Assembly (NCBI GenBank): GCA_021442155.1
Contig: CM038215.1
Span: 212,530,982-212,594,981, forward strand
From: Cymbidium sinense
Taxonomy: Eukaryota; Streptophyta; Magnoliopsida; Asparagales; Orchidaceae
Direction of reading: 5' to 3'
Length of the DNA: 64,000 nt
In this document: in pieces, positions 1 to 12,105 of the stretch
Position numbering within the stretch: the stretch's first letter is position 1
How the letters are laid out: the number at the start of each line of letters is the position of its first letter
Position numbers and translations under genes: made by a program
Notes under the pieces: model-generated
Database searches by the model: none
The model's input: the letters and a program-made list of their open reading frames with translations, nothing else
Told to the model about the DNA's origin: nothing

Positions 1-2470
1 TGTTATCCGTGGGTAGCAGTTTATAAGCGTCTGTTATTTTTGATGATGAAGTTTGCGACGTTACACTGAATGAAGCTTTTCGTCATATATTAGTGTTGTA
101 TGTGGAAGTTGAGGATGCTAATGTTGCATCCACATCAGTTGATCTGGTGTTAAGGTCAGCAGATATACCAAAGGCGCATATACAAGATTTCATCGCAACT
201 GCTCTTGTGGCGACACAGAGCAGTTTTGACGAATTAATTTCCAGGTAATACTTTCTTTATCTTTCCCTACTTATACTATTAATATTTAATAACAATGTGT
301 GTCGTTGTACTTATGAGTGTTGTGACAATGATGATGTTATTTATTGATTAGAGGAACCATATGTGCCTCAAAGTGCTACAGGCGATGATGTGTATGAGAC
401 CATGGGCAGTGGCTCAAGTAGCGACTCTTTGTAGGATATCAGTGATGATGATTGTTCACTTGAGTTAGAAGCTACTATGGTTGAGAATGTAGCCAGTCAG
501 GATCTCTTAAAAAATCATTCATTCTTGAATATTAATAGTGATAGTCAAATATTGTTTACTAACGAATATGTACGGATGTGTCAAACCACGAGAGAGTGGA
601 ACAATGATATTTACTTTGACGGCCCATTTGATGAAAATGTCTTAATATATGATGTTGAAATCTCAGGTAATCTTGTAGAAGGAATATGTTTTACAAGTAA
701 AAGAGCTTTCAGTTTGCTGTTATTGGATAGTGTATAGTTAATAATATTCAATTCCAAGTAATTCTCAAACTAGAAGAATTATACTGTGATATGTGTATAT
801 CACGATAGTCCTAACATAGCATGTAATTGACGTCTGCATTGTAATAGCGGCGGTGCTATGGTGCCTTGAGAATCTCCAGAATTGAGGATCACCACAGATG
901 TATCGATATAGTGAGCACTGGTGGTCATCGGCAGTGCAGTTTCAAATTCATAGCTTATTTCATTATACATATAATCAGACATCAAATTGATCTGAAACTT
1001 AGGGAGATTATATGTAGAATGGAATCAAAGTTTAATTTAAAAGTTTTCTACATGAAGGTCTGGGATGTTAGGCGTAAGGCAATAAAAGCAAATTTTGGTA
1101 GTTAGAAAGAGTCTTATAGGACTCTCAGCCTTTTCATGGAAGCAGTTTGTATTACTTTACCTGGTATAGTCTACAAAATTCAGTCTACCAATACACAACG
1201 ATTTTAGAGACTTTTCTGGGCATTTGGTCCTTCCATTTTGGGCTGGGGCAGTTGTCATCTTGTCCTCAATTTAGATGGTACATTTTTATTAGACAAGTAC
1301 CGTTGTACATTACTTATTGCTGTTGGAATAGATGAAAATAATGGTTTGTTTCTTCTTGTCTTTGCGGTCGTTGAGTCTGAGTCGACTGATTCTTAGCTGT
1401 GGTTCTTAATGCGTTTACATGATATGTTGCCTATGGTGTCAGCTAGACGTGATTTGTGCATAATATCTGATAAGCATGATGTCTTGTTACTTGGATGCAA
1501 AGATATTTTTCCATGGGCGCTCCACGACATGTTTGCGTCATCGCGAATTTTAAAAGGTGATCGTAGATTGGGAATTGGTGATGTTGAATTTCTTTTTAGA
1601 AAATATATATAGCAGGAAACACTAATGACATTCGTGAGTTTAATCGATATATGACAGATATAAAAATTGTGAAAGAAAAAGCTCACAAATGGCTTGTGGA
1701 ATGAGACCTAGTTAAATGGTTACTAGTGCATGATGATAGAATGCGTTATGGTATAATGACGACCAATACATCTAAATGTTTCAATGATGTTCTTAAACGC
1801 GCATGTGGTTTGTCAATTCAAGCGCTAATCACTGTTATTTATTATAATTTAGTTGTACTGTTCATGAAAAGACTTGTCACTGTAACTCAGTAACATGAGA
1901 CCAATTTATCTATATTCACCCCAAAGGTATCAACCATATTCTGCGTCGAAGGGAAGCGGACATTTCAGTCGTGAACATCAAGCCGGGAGATCGATGTTTG
2001 ATAGGTCAAGCTGATCATTTAGAGTTTATTTATTAGATAATGGTTAGTGTAGCTGCAGTTGCAATAAAACATTCATATATCATTGGCCATGATCGCATGC
2101 TATTATTGCGCTGAGGTTCAGAAGATTAAATCACCTGACGTGTGTGTTATGGTATTACACTTTGTATGTATAAGCTCATATGGCGAGTTCCACACTTTGC
2201 TTGGCCGTTCATTGGCCAACTTATAGTCGAAGGTTTAATAAATTCACCCAATTTTCATAGAATTCGGTAGATCTCATTAGATTGTCTGATGGATGAAAAT
2301 AGAGCGTGCTTGAGACACATGGTCACATGGAAGGCGTTGGCCATCAGGTCAAACACCATATGTAGTAGAATGCATGTTGTAGTTACAATAGCAACCCGTT
2401 TATATGTTCTATGCTCCTTGTTAGAATTTTTATGTAGGTTGCAGTACTCTTTTTTTGGCTTACTTTACGC
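1..2470 (+). pseudogene. Mutator-like element (MULE) transposase, decayed
   Basis: This is a remnant of a MuDR-type transposase, the nuclear enzyme that cuts and pastes Mutator-like DNA transposons. Reading through the frames gives, in order: an N-terminal segment near 41-240; an acidic stretch near 355-740; the MuDR DNA-binding region near 870-1,105 (CSFKFIAYFI, then VRRKAIKANFG); the DDE catalytic core near 1,200-1,830 (DGTFLLDKYRCTLLIAVGID, FAVVESEST, ISDKHD, RYGIMTTNTSKCFNDVLK); and a SWIM-like end near 2,040-2,230 (YTLYVYKLIWRVPHFAWPF). At least four stops or frameshifts break it, for example where the core continues from one frame into another near 1,395 and 1,610. A GT...AG stretch at 245-351 may be an intron. 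The 5' end lies outside the window. The identification comes from motif order and is firm; activity is excluded. Confidence 0.85.
245..351 (+). other. Candidate intron inside the MULE transposase remnant
   Basis: The sequence runs CAG|GTAATA at the left and TTGATTAG| at the right, is T-rich, and separates two stretches that read as MULE N-terminal protein (ending DELISR and starting EEPYVPQ one base out of phase). The phase mismatch means either a small indel or a slightly different acceptor. Weakly supported. Confidence 0.35.
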
Positions 2471-2559
2471 TACAGTTTTTCATTTAAAATTTATAATTGA
2501 CTGACATTGATTACTACATAAATTTTTTTCGGTATGATGATGGTAGAGCACCCCACATG

Positions 2560-4640
2560 GACATAGGCATCCATGCTGGAGGACACCCCATAGTTGGAGC
2601 AACCTCCTACAGAGGTCCACCCTAGCATAGCCTCCCTACATGGTCGGCATAGAGCCACCCACCATGATATTGTAAGTGTTATTTAATTTCAGTTTCTATA
2701 TTACACATGCACATGAGTACTGGTTTGACTAATGGTTGATCCTTTTTTTTATTATAGAACACTATTCTAGAGGCTGCTTCTCACTTGCTTATGCTGAAAG
2801 AGTGGCCCATCACTTGTAGGAGATTCATCAGTAGCCTGGAAGCAATAGGCCTATAGTGTGCTAGTCAAGTTACATTTCATTCACTTGGATCATCATCTAC
2901 TTACTGCCCTGATTGAGAGATGGTATCCACAAATCAATACCTTTCACCTTATCGTTGATGTGATGATAATGATGCTTCAGGATATGGCGATGATCTTGGG
3001 TTTTGATGGACCGCCTATTATTGACCCAATTGTGCTTGGTGAGGGGAAGAGGTGTGAGCCAAAGCTATCGATGAGTTATTGGGTGACATCTCTGTCGAGA
3101 TGTGGTGTATCATGACGTCGATTACATCACATCGATCTTGAGGATGGGTCAATGCAGTAATGTGCATGCCAGGAGGTGGCAGGTGATCTTTCTAAAGAGA
3201 ATTAGGTATGCATATATGAGCATTGAGAACTGCACCTGCGTACCTATATTCACTTATTGGGTGCTTCTCATGGACATGTCGAGGATGTTCATGAGTATCT
3301 TCTACTACTTGAGGACCTAGATTCATTTAGTACATTCTCTATAGGAGGAGCAGTTCTGGCGCACGTGTACAGGGAGTTGTATGAGTCTACTAGGCTCAAT
3401 AGGGCCAATATGGTTGGCTGTTTACATCTTCTGCAAATATGATCTTGGAGCATCTTCATGTGGGGAGGTCGATCCTGTATGTGCCATTTTCAAGTGATCT
3501 CGATGGTCTCAACATTGGATTGAGGTATATTTTAATTTTTGCAATATCAATTTTTTACTTATTTGTTTGTTTATAATGTGTTGTGTGCATACGTGAAACA
3601 AATGATATGTTCACCATATGCCAATGACGAACGTGATATTATATAGAAATGAGCTGGATGGTTTGCTGCATACATGTAAGACTTGTAGAGTACTCTTTAA
3701 TTCTAATTTCTATAATGTGTATACTAATTTAATATAATTTTTAATATGTGCAGGTGATTTGGGAGCTATATATTGAGCAGATCACGCAACGCTTGTCACG
3801 TGCATGCTCAACAGGCTCCGATATGTGGTTGACACGAGTCCCGCTAATCAGTTGGAAGAGGGTGGAGTGACACTTACCTGATCGAGTGTTACGACAGTTT
3901 GGACTCATACTTAGAGTTAATGTGACACTAGTTGACCCTACTTTAAAAAGGGTCGATGATCGAGGTAAAGTAGATGTAGATTGAGTTGATTATCACCAGG
4001 TGCACATTGTCGCTTGGAGAGGCGGAGGAATTACATAGTCGAGGGCTTGGACGAACATGATAACGACAACTAATGTCTATATGTCAGTTATCTTGAGCTT
4101 CTCTAAGCCCGATAGATCCTTTAACCACTTACTATTTCAGAGCACCTATAGAACATAGATATGTAACCATTAACATAAATATTCTATTAAATTCAATATG
4201 TTATATACCTAGTTGAGGTTAATTTCACATGCTATTTTTTCATGTAGTCAGAGCACATCTTGACGACTCAGAATATCTTTCAGCCGTACTTCGGTCGTAC
4301 AAATGAGCACGAGTTATAGGGAGTTGTAGATAAGTATGAGGTGTTATGTAGAGACTTGAGGTTGCGGGTACATATCGGTGACCCTCATAATGGATCGGAG
4401 CTTATAGAGGATGTCCCACATCATGATTGGAGCGTTGGACTATCTACATATGTTGATCAGGTCCTTCTATATATCAGCCTATGTATGAGTCACAACCGCC
4501 TTTCTTTCGTCTAGATTATCCTCGTGACTTACGAAGATCTTGCATTGGATCATATTGTATGATCGTCCACCGATTAGTACACTAGGGTGAATGCGATTCC
4601 ACGCTCTGACGTAGACGTTAACTGTTTAGGATAGTGTGGC
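2560..4640 (+). pseudogene. Plant mobile domain (PMD) module of the MULE, decayed
   Basis: A plant mobile domain (the aminotransferase-like PMD family found in MAIN-type genes and in some Mutator elements) follows the transposase on the same strand. Diagnostic pieces are: DHHLLTALIERWYPQINTFH with LQDMAMILGFDGPPI (about 2,890-3,020); LDSFSTFSIGGAVLAHVYRE (about 3,315-3,380); WEHLHVGRS (about 3,450); and VIWELYIEQI followed by VPLISWKRVEWHLPDRVLRQ (about 3,755-3,900), then RVDDRG. The frame changes several times and stops occur in every frame, so it is not a working gene. A 78-base GT...AG stretch at 3,676-3,753 with a pyrimidine-poor 3' end sits between two conserved blocks and may be a fossil intron. 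Its position directly behind a MULE transposase suggests one composite element rather than a host MAIN-like gene. Confidence 0.8.
3676..3753 (+). other. Candidate intron inside the PMD remnant
   Basis: GTAAG at the left and a TGTGCAG at the right bound an AT-rich 78-base stretch. PMD-like protein continues on both sides (ELDGLL before it, VIWELYIEQI after it), although the phases do not match perfectly, as expected in a decayed copy. Confidence 0.4.
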
Positions 4641-4796
4641 TATGCGTATGTACTACATTAGTTCATGTATGTTTTATTTTTCATTTTGGATTGTGCAATA
4701 GTAGACGATCTATTTCTTTGTATATATCTTGAAATTTTATTGTATTGTATTATTTTGGTAATCTTCTATGTGTTTGGATACAACTAAATTTTTCAT

Positions 4797-5075
4797 TTCT
4801 CTTTTACTATCTATTTCACCATCATTTTGAACAGTAGAGCCTAAATATCTGAATCACTTGCTCTTTTTAATGACTTGTTTACCTAATATCATAACACTAA
4901 TACTATAACTTGTACAACTTAAATTACAATCTATATATTTAGTTTTAGATCTACTTAAATGAAAACCTTTAAACTCTAAGGTTGACCTCTATAATTCAAG
5001 CTTCTCTTGGATTCACTCAATAGTCTTATCAACAAGAAGAATTACATTAGCAAAAAGCATACACCAAGGTAAAAA
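4797..5075 (-). pseudogene. RTE-type LINE reverse transcriptase fragment (antisense)
   Basis: On the minus strand this short piece reads as the RT/thumb part of a plant RTE non-LTR retrotransposon: PWCMLFANVILLVDKT at the high-coordinate end, then IQEKLEL, SRSKTKYI, and SVMILGKQVIKKS and VQNDGEIDSK at the low end. The same protein blocks occur in the longer LINE at 9,497-12,000 (EDVPWCMLFADDILLVDKIR; RHLGYIAQNDGEIDGD), so the two are the same family in opposite orientation. The catalytic FADD is FANV here, so the active site is lost. Both ends are truncated. Confidence 0.8.
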
Positions 5076-5086
5076 ATTGATGATCC

Positions 5087-5138
5087 TTGATGTAAATGAC
5101 TTGAATGTCGATCTTAATATTCAAGTCATTTACATCAA
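5087..5138. repeat. Perfect 20-base inverted repeat with 12-base spacer
   Basis: The arms at 5,087-5,106 (TTGATGTAAATGACTTGAAT) and 5,119-5,138 are exact reverse complements, separated by 12 bases. The repeat lies immediately next to the antisense LINE fragment. It could be a hairpin or cruciform former, or the centre of a small inverted duplication. The pairing is direct observation; no function is implied. Confidence 0.85.
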
Positions 5139-6189
5139 CGATTGGAAAAAAATTGTCGATCCTTAATAGTCTTCTATAAATGCCAAGTAAGAACATCCAT
5201 ATCTAAAGCAAAAAAAATAAGGAAAAGTAGATCCTTGATGTAATAACTATCGTACATATCCTTAATGACTTATAAATATTAATTCACCTTCGATTTGAAT
5301 ATGCTTAATGACTTGGTGTAACTCAATTGAAATAAAAAATTATCGCAAGCTAATTAGTCCATTCTTGGGCTTAAACCTTAATTTGGTCGCTTGATTCTTT
5401 ATAGGCTCAAATATTCTGGTAGTCTACCATTCGTAACTCTACCGCAATTAATCAGCTACGTTAGAGTTGACATGGCAAGTTAGTCGCCCACTTAGTGAGC
5501 GATATACCTATTTCTAAATTTTTTTAATAATACTTAAATTACTAATTATGTTTTAAACCATACTTATTTTAAAATTTTGCCCTTTTTCAAATGCCTAATT
5601 TTTTATGCAAAATAATTCATGTGTGCTTGATGAAGTTTTCATATTTAAATTCCATTATTTATTGTAATAATGAAAGTGCCAATGTGGAATATGATTAATG
5701 TCGATGATAAAAATGATTAGCAATATACAATGAGATCTCAAACATATAAAATTGATAACTAACCACCCTTATGTGAAAACTGATTAATTAATAATTTAAA
5801 TTAAAATTTAATTATTTTTTATGAATATACATAATACTCCTCTTATATATGTGAAAATTAAATTTAAAATTATAGATTTTAGAAATTCAAACACTTAAAA
5901 TTTGGAATTCACTTTTTTCAAAATTACAAATATTCTACAAATAATATTACAAAAACACAATATTGTATAACATTTTTTAGATAGATAAATGACACATAAA
6001 ATGATAAATCTTTGATCACTTCATTCTTCTTGGATTGAGGTTTTATGGTTGATCCCTTTGCTTATTTGAATTGCATCTTGTGCCATATCATAATGTTAGT
6101 CTACTCTTATGTAATGTTTTACAGGCATCACAAAACCATCTAAACATAAACATCTCAAAGCTATCCTAAGACATATATTAATTAATTTA
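5139..6189. other. AT-rich spacer, nothing recognised
   Basis: No protein motif, tandem repeat or known element end was recognised. The stretch from about 5,510 to 6,000 is very AT-rich. A second copy of the phrase GATCCTTGATGTAA, also present at the left arm of the neighbouring inverted repeat, appears near 5,229. Confidence 0.5.
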
Positions 6190-7019
6190 ATGGAAATCAT
6201 TTTTAGTGGCCTTCTTTAAGGAGGGATGTTCAAAGATTAATGGTCAAATGCATGACTCGTACACAAGCCAAAGCCATTAAACAAAAGTTAGGAGCATATG
6301 TATCTTTTCTAGTCCCTCATAAGTCATGGGAGGATTTATCCATGGATTGGGTTTTCTTAAGACGGGTGGGAGCCATGATAACAATTTTGTGGTAGTAGAT
6401 ATATTTTCTAAAATGACTCACTTCATACATTGCAGTAAAACAAATGATGCATCTCATATTTCTAAGCAATTGTTAGATTACATGGCCTATCTTCTACCAT
6501 TGTATATGATAAAGATGTGAAGTTTGTATTCTATTTTAGGATAACTTTATGAAAACTACTTGGATCTAAATTGAAACTCTCTTTTACTATTCACCCATAA
6601 ATTCATTGACAATTTGAAGTAGTGAATATGACTATTGGAGACCTTATTAGATGTTTGGTAGGAAAAAATCCTAAGTAATTAGGATTTACATCTATCTACA
6701 TCCAAGTTTTCTTAAAATTTTGTTATCTCTAGAACCACCAAGAAAATATCATTCGTGATAGTTTATGATAACACTCTTAAATGGCCAATAGATATTGTTG
6801 ATCTTCCATCCATATATTCTTTGATACTACATTCTCATTTATTAAAGATTTTCAATGCCTTCATGCTAAGATAGGGGAATAAATAGGGAAGAGCATTACA
6901 AAATATGCAACTAAAGTACATCAAAATAGGTCTACTAAAAAGTATAAAATAGGTGATTTTATGTTGGCAAGAATTTGCCCTCGGAGATACTCCTCCACTA
7001 CAAATATGAATTTGCACAA
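6190..7019 (+). pseudogene. Ty3/gypsy integrase remnant
   Basis: Reading across frames gives RTQAKAIKQKLGAYV and SWEDLSMDWVF (6,255-6,350), then NNFVVVDIFSKMTHFIHCSK with TNDASHI (6,380-6,460). This is the integrase core around its first catalytic aspartates as seen in plant gypsy polyproteins. Further on come weak pieces of the core and then a C-terminal part with KYKIGDFMLARICPRRYS (about 6,940-6,995). Many stops and shifts are present. The remnant stops within the C-terminal module exactly where long-LTR copy A begins at 7,020, and no continuation was found on the far side of that LTR. It may be the internal end of the element owning LTR A, or the target into which A inserted. Confidence 0.75.
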
Positions 7020-9482
7020 TGTGGAGTTTTTATTTAGATCGCCATACACATCTTGAGGATTCTTATTTAAGCAATCAAATACATCATTAAAGGATTATAT
7101 ACCATTTTAAGAGATGAAAAATATCACATTATAATGGATTCAACTACATAATAAAGATTCATAAGGCTGATGAGTCTACAATGTATCGAAGATATTTTCT
7201 TTGAACTATATGAAGAGATAAAACATGAATTTTTTAGTGTAGGGTTCATAGTTCCCTATAAGGGCAAGCACCAGTTAATTACATCTCAAAAGAAAGAAAA
7301 TTTCTCTTAAAAAGACTCTCAACTAAAGAAACTAACATTTATCTCTTTGAATTTCAAAATTTATTTTAAGGATGGCTAATTTAGAAAATCAAGTATGATT
7401 GATCTAAAAGAAAATAGTTCTTTTTAGAGTCCAAATAAGAGTAAGTAGGAATTACTTTAGACACTGGGAATCCCAGTACACATTTCATTCAATCCTACTA
7501 TTGAGCCTTATAGCAATGAAAATAAAAAAAAATTATTTATATTTCAAGTTTAATATTTTATTAGAAAGTTAGGACTTAAATTTTGATAGCATAAGAGTGC
7601 AAAAATGTCTAGGAGGTGAAGACTTATTCTTGTAGCAAAGAATAAATAGAATGCTTCAAATCCTAAGTCTAAACAATGCTTCTAATATAAGTCAAAAGTT
7701 TGATTTAGTCTAATCACTATAGTTTAAGAATTATTGATTTTTTTTCTCACTTGAGAATATAAATCTATTCCGACTCTGCTAGACTTATATCTTGCTTGGA
7801 AGGATTTGCCATCTAACCCCTCCTATTGATTTTAAATTCATGAGTTTGTCTATTGTATTTAGGAAAGGAAGCTAAGAGCCAAAACTCACACTAAAATTAT
7901 GATTGATATGTTATGCATTTAATTAATGCAAAATTTTTTAAAAATATTTTAGACTCATAATTTAAATGCTTTGGGTATGCAAATCATGCCTACAAGGAGA
8001 TGCTATTTGAAATGAGTCATGGGCTAAATCAAAAGAGAAGATAAACTTTTTTTAGGAACGGTGGGCATCCTCACACGTCATATTTCTTCTTATGTGTGAT
8101 GGGAGGATGACCTAATTCAAGAAATTGAGAAGATATATGCAATCATGGTTCACAATTACAGGAATTTTTAGTTGCTTTTAATATTTATTTCTTAGGCTTT
8201 AAGTAGCGATGTTATGAGTTATTTATTTTTATGTTTGTGTTACTTAATTAAATTTGGTATAAAAATTAATTTTATCCTAAGAACTTAATACGAATCTAAG
8301 CTTAATCACAACACATCAAATAAGAAAGAAAGATATAAAAAACATGCAGTTCTATTGCACACCCCAAAATAAATCACATAAAAAGTTAATTAAATAAATA
8401 TGTCGGTGTAGCCAAGTACCACTATAAACCACATAAGAAAAAAAAGTGGGCAACCAAGCTCTATGTTATATAGCCCAACCTAGAACTACAAGTTTGATCT
8501 ATGAGGTCTTAATTTGACTTTAGGATTGTAACTTTCTTTTGGGATCTCCTTAAGCTCCATAGGAGCACCACCAAACAAGTATAGTCAACTCCTGATAATT
8601 CTAAATCCAATAGATCCTAACCAAATTTTAGATTCAAATTACATTTTAAATTTTTTAAAAAACTCAATTTATGTAAAATAAATGTTAAGAAAGACAAACA
8701 ACACACTAACAATTATATATCAAATACACGAGCGTAACACTAATGGTTACAAAGCTCATCTGTCATGCTGGGCTATGCTTAGGAACTTTAGCAAAGCACC
8801 TGCAAGCATAAAACATTTATTATTTTTATTTATTACAGTGATCCCTTTAAGCACAACCCCTATAGAAAATAATGTTAATCTAAATTGACATCATGACATC
8901 TAAATCTAGCAGACAAACAATCCTAGGCATTTAGACTAAAATAGTACACCACAAAATAATAAAAAGTATCACATCACATAATTTTAGGGTTGATGACCTA
9001 GTATTTTAGTGTGTGAGAAGAGAGCTAGTGTGACACATATATACTAGGCTTCTTTAAGTTTAAGCTTTTATTTGAATTTAAGATTTATTTAATATACCAT
9101 AAAGTTGTTTCACTTTAAGTGATTTAGTTTGATTTTGAATTTTTATTTCTAATTTTAGTCCATTTTTATGTTAAAGTTAGATTTATGTATTAAAGAGTGA
9201 AAAGAAGAATAAGTCTTGCTTTGGGCAAGACTTAATCCACTAAAACCATAATCCTAATAAGGTGAGATTTTCACCAAAGATGAACATTCACTTCAAGAGG
9301 TATAACTTAATGGTCTATATGTTTTGATTAATTCTTTCCAATTTTCTTATTATGTTCAATTTGATTAATGTTAATTTGATTAGATTAAGAATTCAAATTA
9401 AGCTTGTTGTGTTTATTAATTAAGTTCAATTTTATGGTTGAAGTTAATTAATTTTTTATTGTTCAATTTTAAATTGACGGTC

Positions 9483-9496
9483 GATTTAGTTTGCTT
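9483..9496 (+). repeat. Target-site duplication of the RTE LINE, left copy
   Basis: GATTTAGTTTGCTT here is repeated exactly at 12,001-12,014 at the other end of the LINE. Copy B of the surrounding LTR carries a single similar site near 33,729 (GAATTAGTTTGCTT). Confidence 0.8.
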
Positions 9497-12000
9497 TAAC
9501 ACTGCCTTTGTCGGGTCCCAAGTCTCGGATGTGGAAAGTGGAGGTGCGATAGGTAATCGACAGTTGTCGTAAAACTTGTTGAAATAATCATGACATGAAT
9601 CCTTTAAAACATTATGTTAATGCTAGGACATTCTCTAAGAGTGACACTATATGGCCTGAATACAATGAAAATTACAGGTTTGGGGAGAAGACCAAGGAGA
9701 TTGATAGTTTAAGCTTTAAACTTTGGTATTCAGGTAGGAGTCGAATTAGAAATGATGCAGGTGTGATTATAGATGGAAGTTTGAAAGATAATATTATAAA
9801 TATTAATAGGATTGGAGATAAAATTATAGCTTTAAAGATTGTTGTTAATACTAAGATTATCAATGCTATAAGTGTTTATGCTCCTCAAGTAGGTTTGGAT
9901 GTAGGATAAAAAATTTTTTTTTCGTAATGACTTAGAAAAATTAATACAAAAAATATCTCTTGAAAAAAATGTATTTATTTGAGGAGATTTAAATGGACAT
10001 GTTAGTAGAGTGGTAGAAGATTTTTAAAGTCATCATGATGGCTATGAATTTAGAGTGACTAATGAAGAAGGTAAGACTATATTAGATTTTATTTTAGCTT
10101 ATGATTTTATAATTTTTAATACTTTTTTTTAAGAAAAGAGATGAGCATATTATTACTTATAAAAATTAATCTAGTAAAACACAGATTGCTTATTTTTTGA
10201 TAAGAAAATTCGATCGTTTAGATTGTAAAGATTGTAAGGTCATTCCAAGTAAAAGTTTAAGTCGCACATCAACTGTTAATTTTAGATGTATGTATAAGTT
10301 AGCCAAGCAAAGAGATAAGATAAGTAAAGATCTAATTCAAGTGAGGTGTATTAAGAATAAAAATCATGAAGTGATTTTCTTAGAAATGATATTAAAAATA
10401 TGTGGATGAGTTATTTTTGATAAACTTTTCAATGAAGGATCTAAGAATATGATTGATTTTAGTAACCTTAATGCCCTAAATAAAAATAGAGAATTTTATT
10501 TTTATGGTCGTATTAGTAAATTTGAAGTTAGAGAAGCTTTAAAGAAATTGAAATGTGAAAAAAAGTAGGACATGATGATATTCCAATAGAAGTGTGAAAA
10601 TGTTTATGAGATCAAGAAATTTCTTGGCTTACAAATCTTTTTAATGTTATTTTAAAGACTAAAAAGATGTCAGATGAGTGAAGAAAGAATTAGTTGGTTT
10701 CTATATTCAAGAATAAAGGTGATGCACAAGAGTGTGCAAATTATAAATGAACTAAGTTGATGTGTCATACTTTTAAATTATGGGAGAGAGTAACTGAGCA
10801 TAGGTTATGATGTGATATAAATATTTCTCAAAATCAATTTGGTTTCATGCCTGGTAGATCTACTATGGATGCTCTACATTTATTTACAGGCTTGATGGAG
10901 AAGTATAGAGAAAGTAAGAAATATCTACATTTGATATTTGTTGATTTAGAGAAGGCTTATGATAAAGTTCCAAGAGAAGTCCTTTGGTGAGTTTTACAAA
11001 AGAAAGGATTTAATATTGGTTATATTCATACAATTAAGGATATGTATACTAGAGTTGTTACTTGTGTCCAAACACAAGGAGGATTGACAAAATAATTTTT
11101 TATTTCAGTAGGATTACATCAAGGATCAGCTTTAAGCTCTTATCTTTTTTGCTTTAGTTATGTATGTTCTTATTAGGCATATATAGGAGGATGTACCTTG
11201 GTGTATGCTTTTTGCTGATGACATTCTTTTGGTTGATAAGATTAGAGAGGGAGTCTAAGAGAAACTTGAATAATAGAGGTCAACCTTAGAGTCTAAAGGT
11301 ATTTGTTTGAGTAGATCTAAAACTGAAATATGGAGTGTAATTTTAGTTATAGAAGTTCTAGTGGTGGTGTTGTGCATTGGGTAATCAAGTTATTAAAAGG
11401 AGTGAATGTTTTAGACATCTAGGCTATATTGCTCAAAATGATGGTGAAATAGATGGAGATGTTATTAGCATAATTCAAGTTGGATGGTTGAAGCGGAGGA
11501 ATACATCTAGCCTGTTGTGTGATAGAAAAGTATTGCTTAGACTTAAGGAAAAATTTTATAAGATGATGGTAAGACCTGCAATGATTTATGCTATAGAATG
11601 TTGCCAGTAAAAGAGAAGCATAAGACTAAGTTAAGTGTTGTAGAGATGAGGATGCTTAGGTGGATGAGTGACTTTACTCTTAGAGATAAAATGTAAAATG
11701 AGTATGTTCGGGAAAAAGTTGGAGTAGCTTGAGTGGTAGATAAGATTAGAGAGTCACTTTAGATGGTTTGGTGACATAAAGCGTCGGCCATTTGATGACT
11801 AGGTTAGAAGAGTAGATGTACTAGATTTTCCTTATAAGAAAGGTAAAAGTAGGCATGAAAAGACTTAGTAAAGATGTATAGAAAATGACATTAATTTATT
11901 AGAATTAAATGTGAATTTGACACATAATAGGACATAATGGAGAAGAAGGATTTATATAGCCGACCCCACATAGTGGGATAAAGGCTTAATGTTGTCATTA
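9497..12000 (+). mobile_element. RTE-clade LINE inserted in LTR copy A
   Basis: This is a non-LTR retrotransposon copy of about 2.5 kb, flanked by a 14-base duplication (9,483-9,496 and 12,001-12,014). The coding order is endonuclease then reverse transcriptase. The 3' end reads CGACCCCACATAGTGGGATA, followed by AAGGCTTAATGTTGTCATTA, the usual end of plant RTE elements with a short TTG-type tail instead of poly(A). The 5' end, before the endonuclease, is short and unrecognised, so the copy is probably 5'-truncated. It must be younger than LTR copy A. Confidence 0.85.
9595..11990 (+). pseudogene. RTE LINE endonuclease-reverse transcriptase, decayed
   Basis: The protein nicks target DNA and reverse-transcribes its own RNA. 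Visible in order: the endonuclease with LSFKLWYSG, IIDGSLKDNI and ISVYAPQVGLD (9,700-9,905); GDLNGHVSRVVEDF and GKTILDFILAYDFIIFNT (about 9,980-10,125); KTQIAYFLIRKFDR and DCKVIPSKSL (10,180-10,260); the RT core with QNQFGFMPGRSTMDALHLF and FVDLEKAYDKVPREVLW (10,825-10,990); GLHQGSALSSYLF (about 11,110); intact FADD at 11,211-11,222; then YIAQNDGEIDGD and KFYKMMVRPAMIYAIECC (11,420-11,607). Stops and shifts occur at, for example, 9,907, 9,980, 10,025, 10,568 and 11,094. All main RT signature residues that I can see survive even though the reading frame does not, which suggests moderate age. Confidence 0.88.
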
Positions 12001-12105
12001 GATTTAGTTTGCTTATGTTTCATTTCAACATAAAGTTCAATTAATGCTTTTGTTGTTAGATTTAGTTTGCTTATGTTTCATTTCAACATAAAGTTCAATT
12101 AATGC
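11998..12105 (+). repeat. 50-base direct repeat at the LINE 3' junction
   Basis: The stretch from 11,998 to 12,047, starting TTAGATTTAGTTTGCTTATG, is repeated exactly at 12,056-12,105, with TTTTGTTG between (period 58). The first copy includes the LINE target duplication. Copy B of the LTR has only one copy. The TTG-rich 8-base spacer looks like an RTE tail, so a tiny second tail insertion with a long target duplication is possible; simple slippage is the alternative. Confidence 0.8.

Noticed and set aside
2560..4640. Domesticated MAIN-like host gene
   Set aside because: The PMD protein is broken by several stops and shifts and sits directly behind a MULE transposase, so a dead transposon module is the simpler reading.
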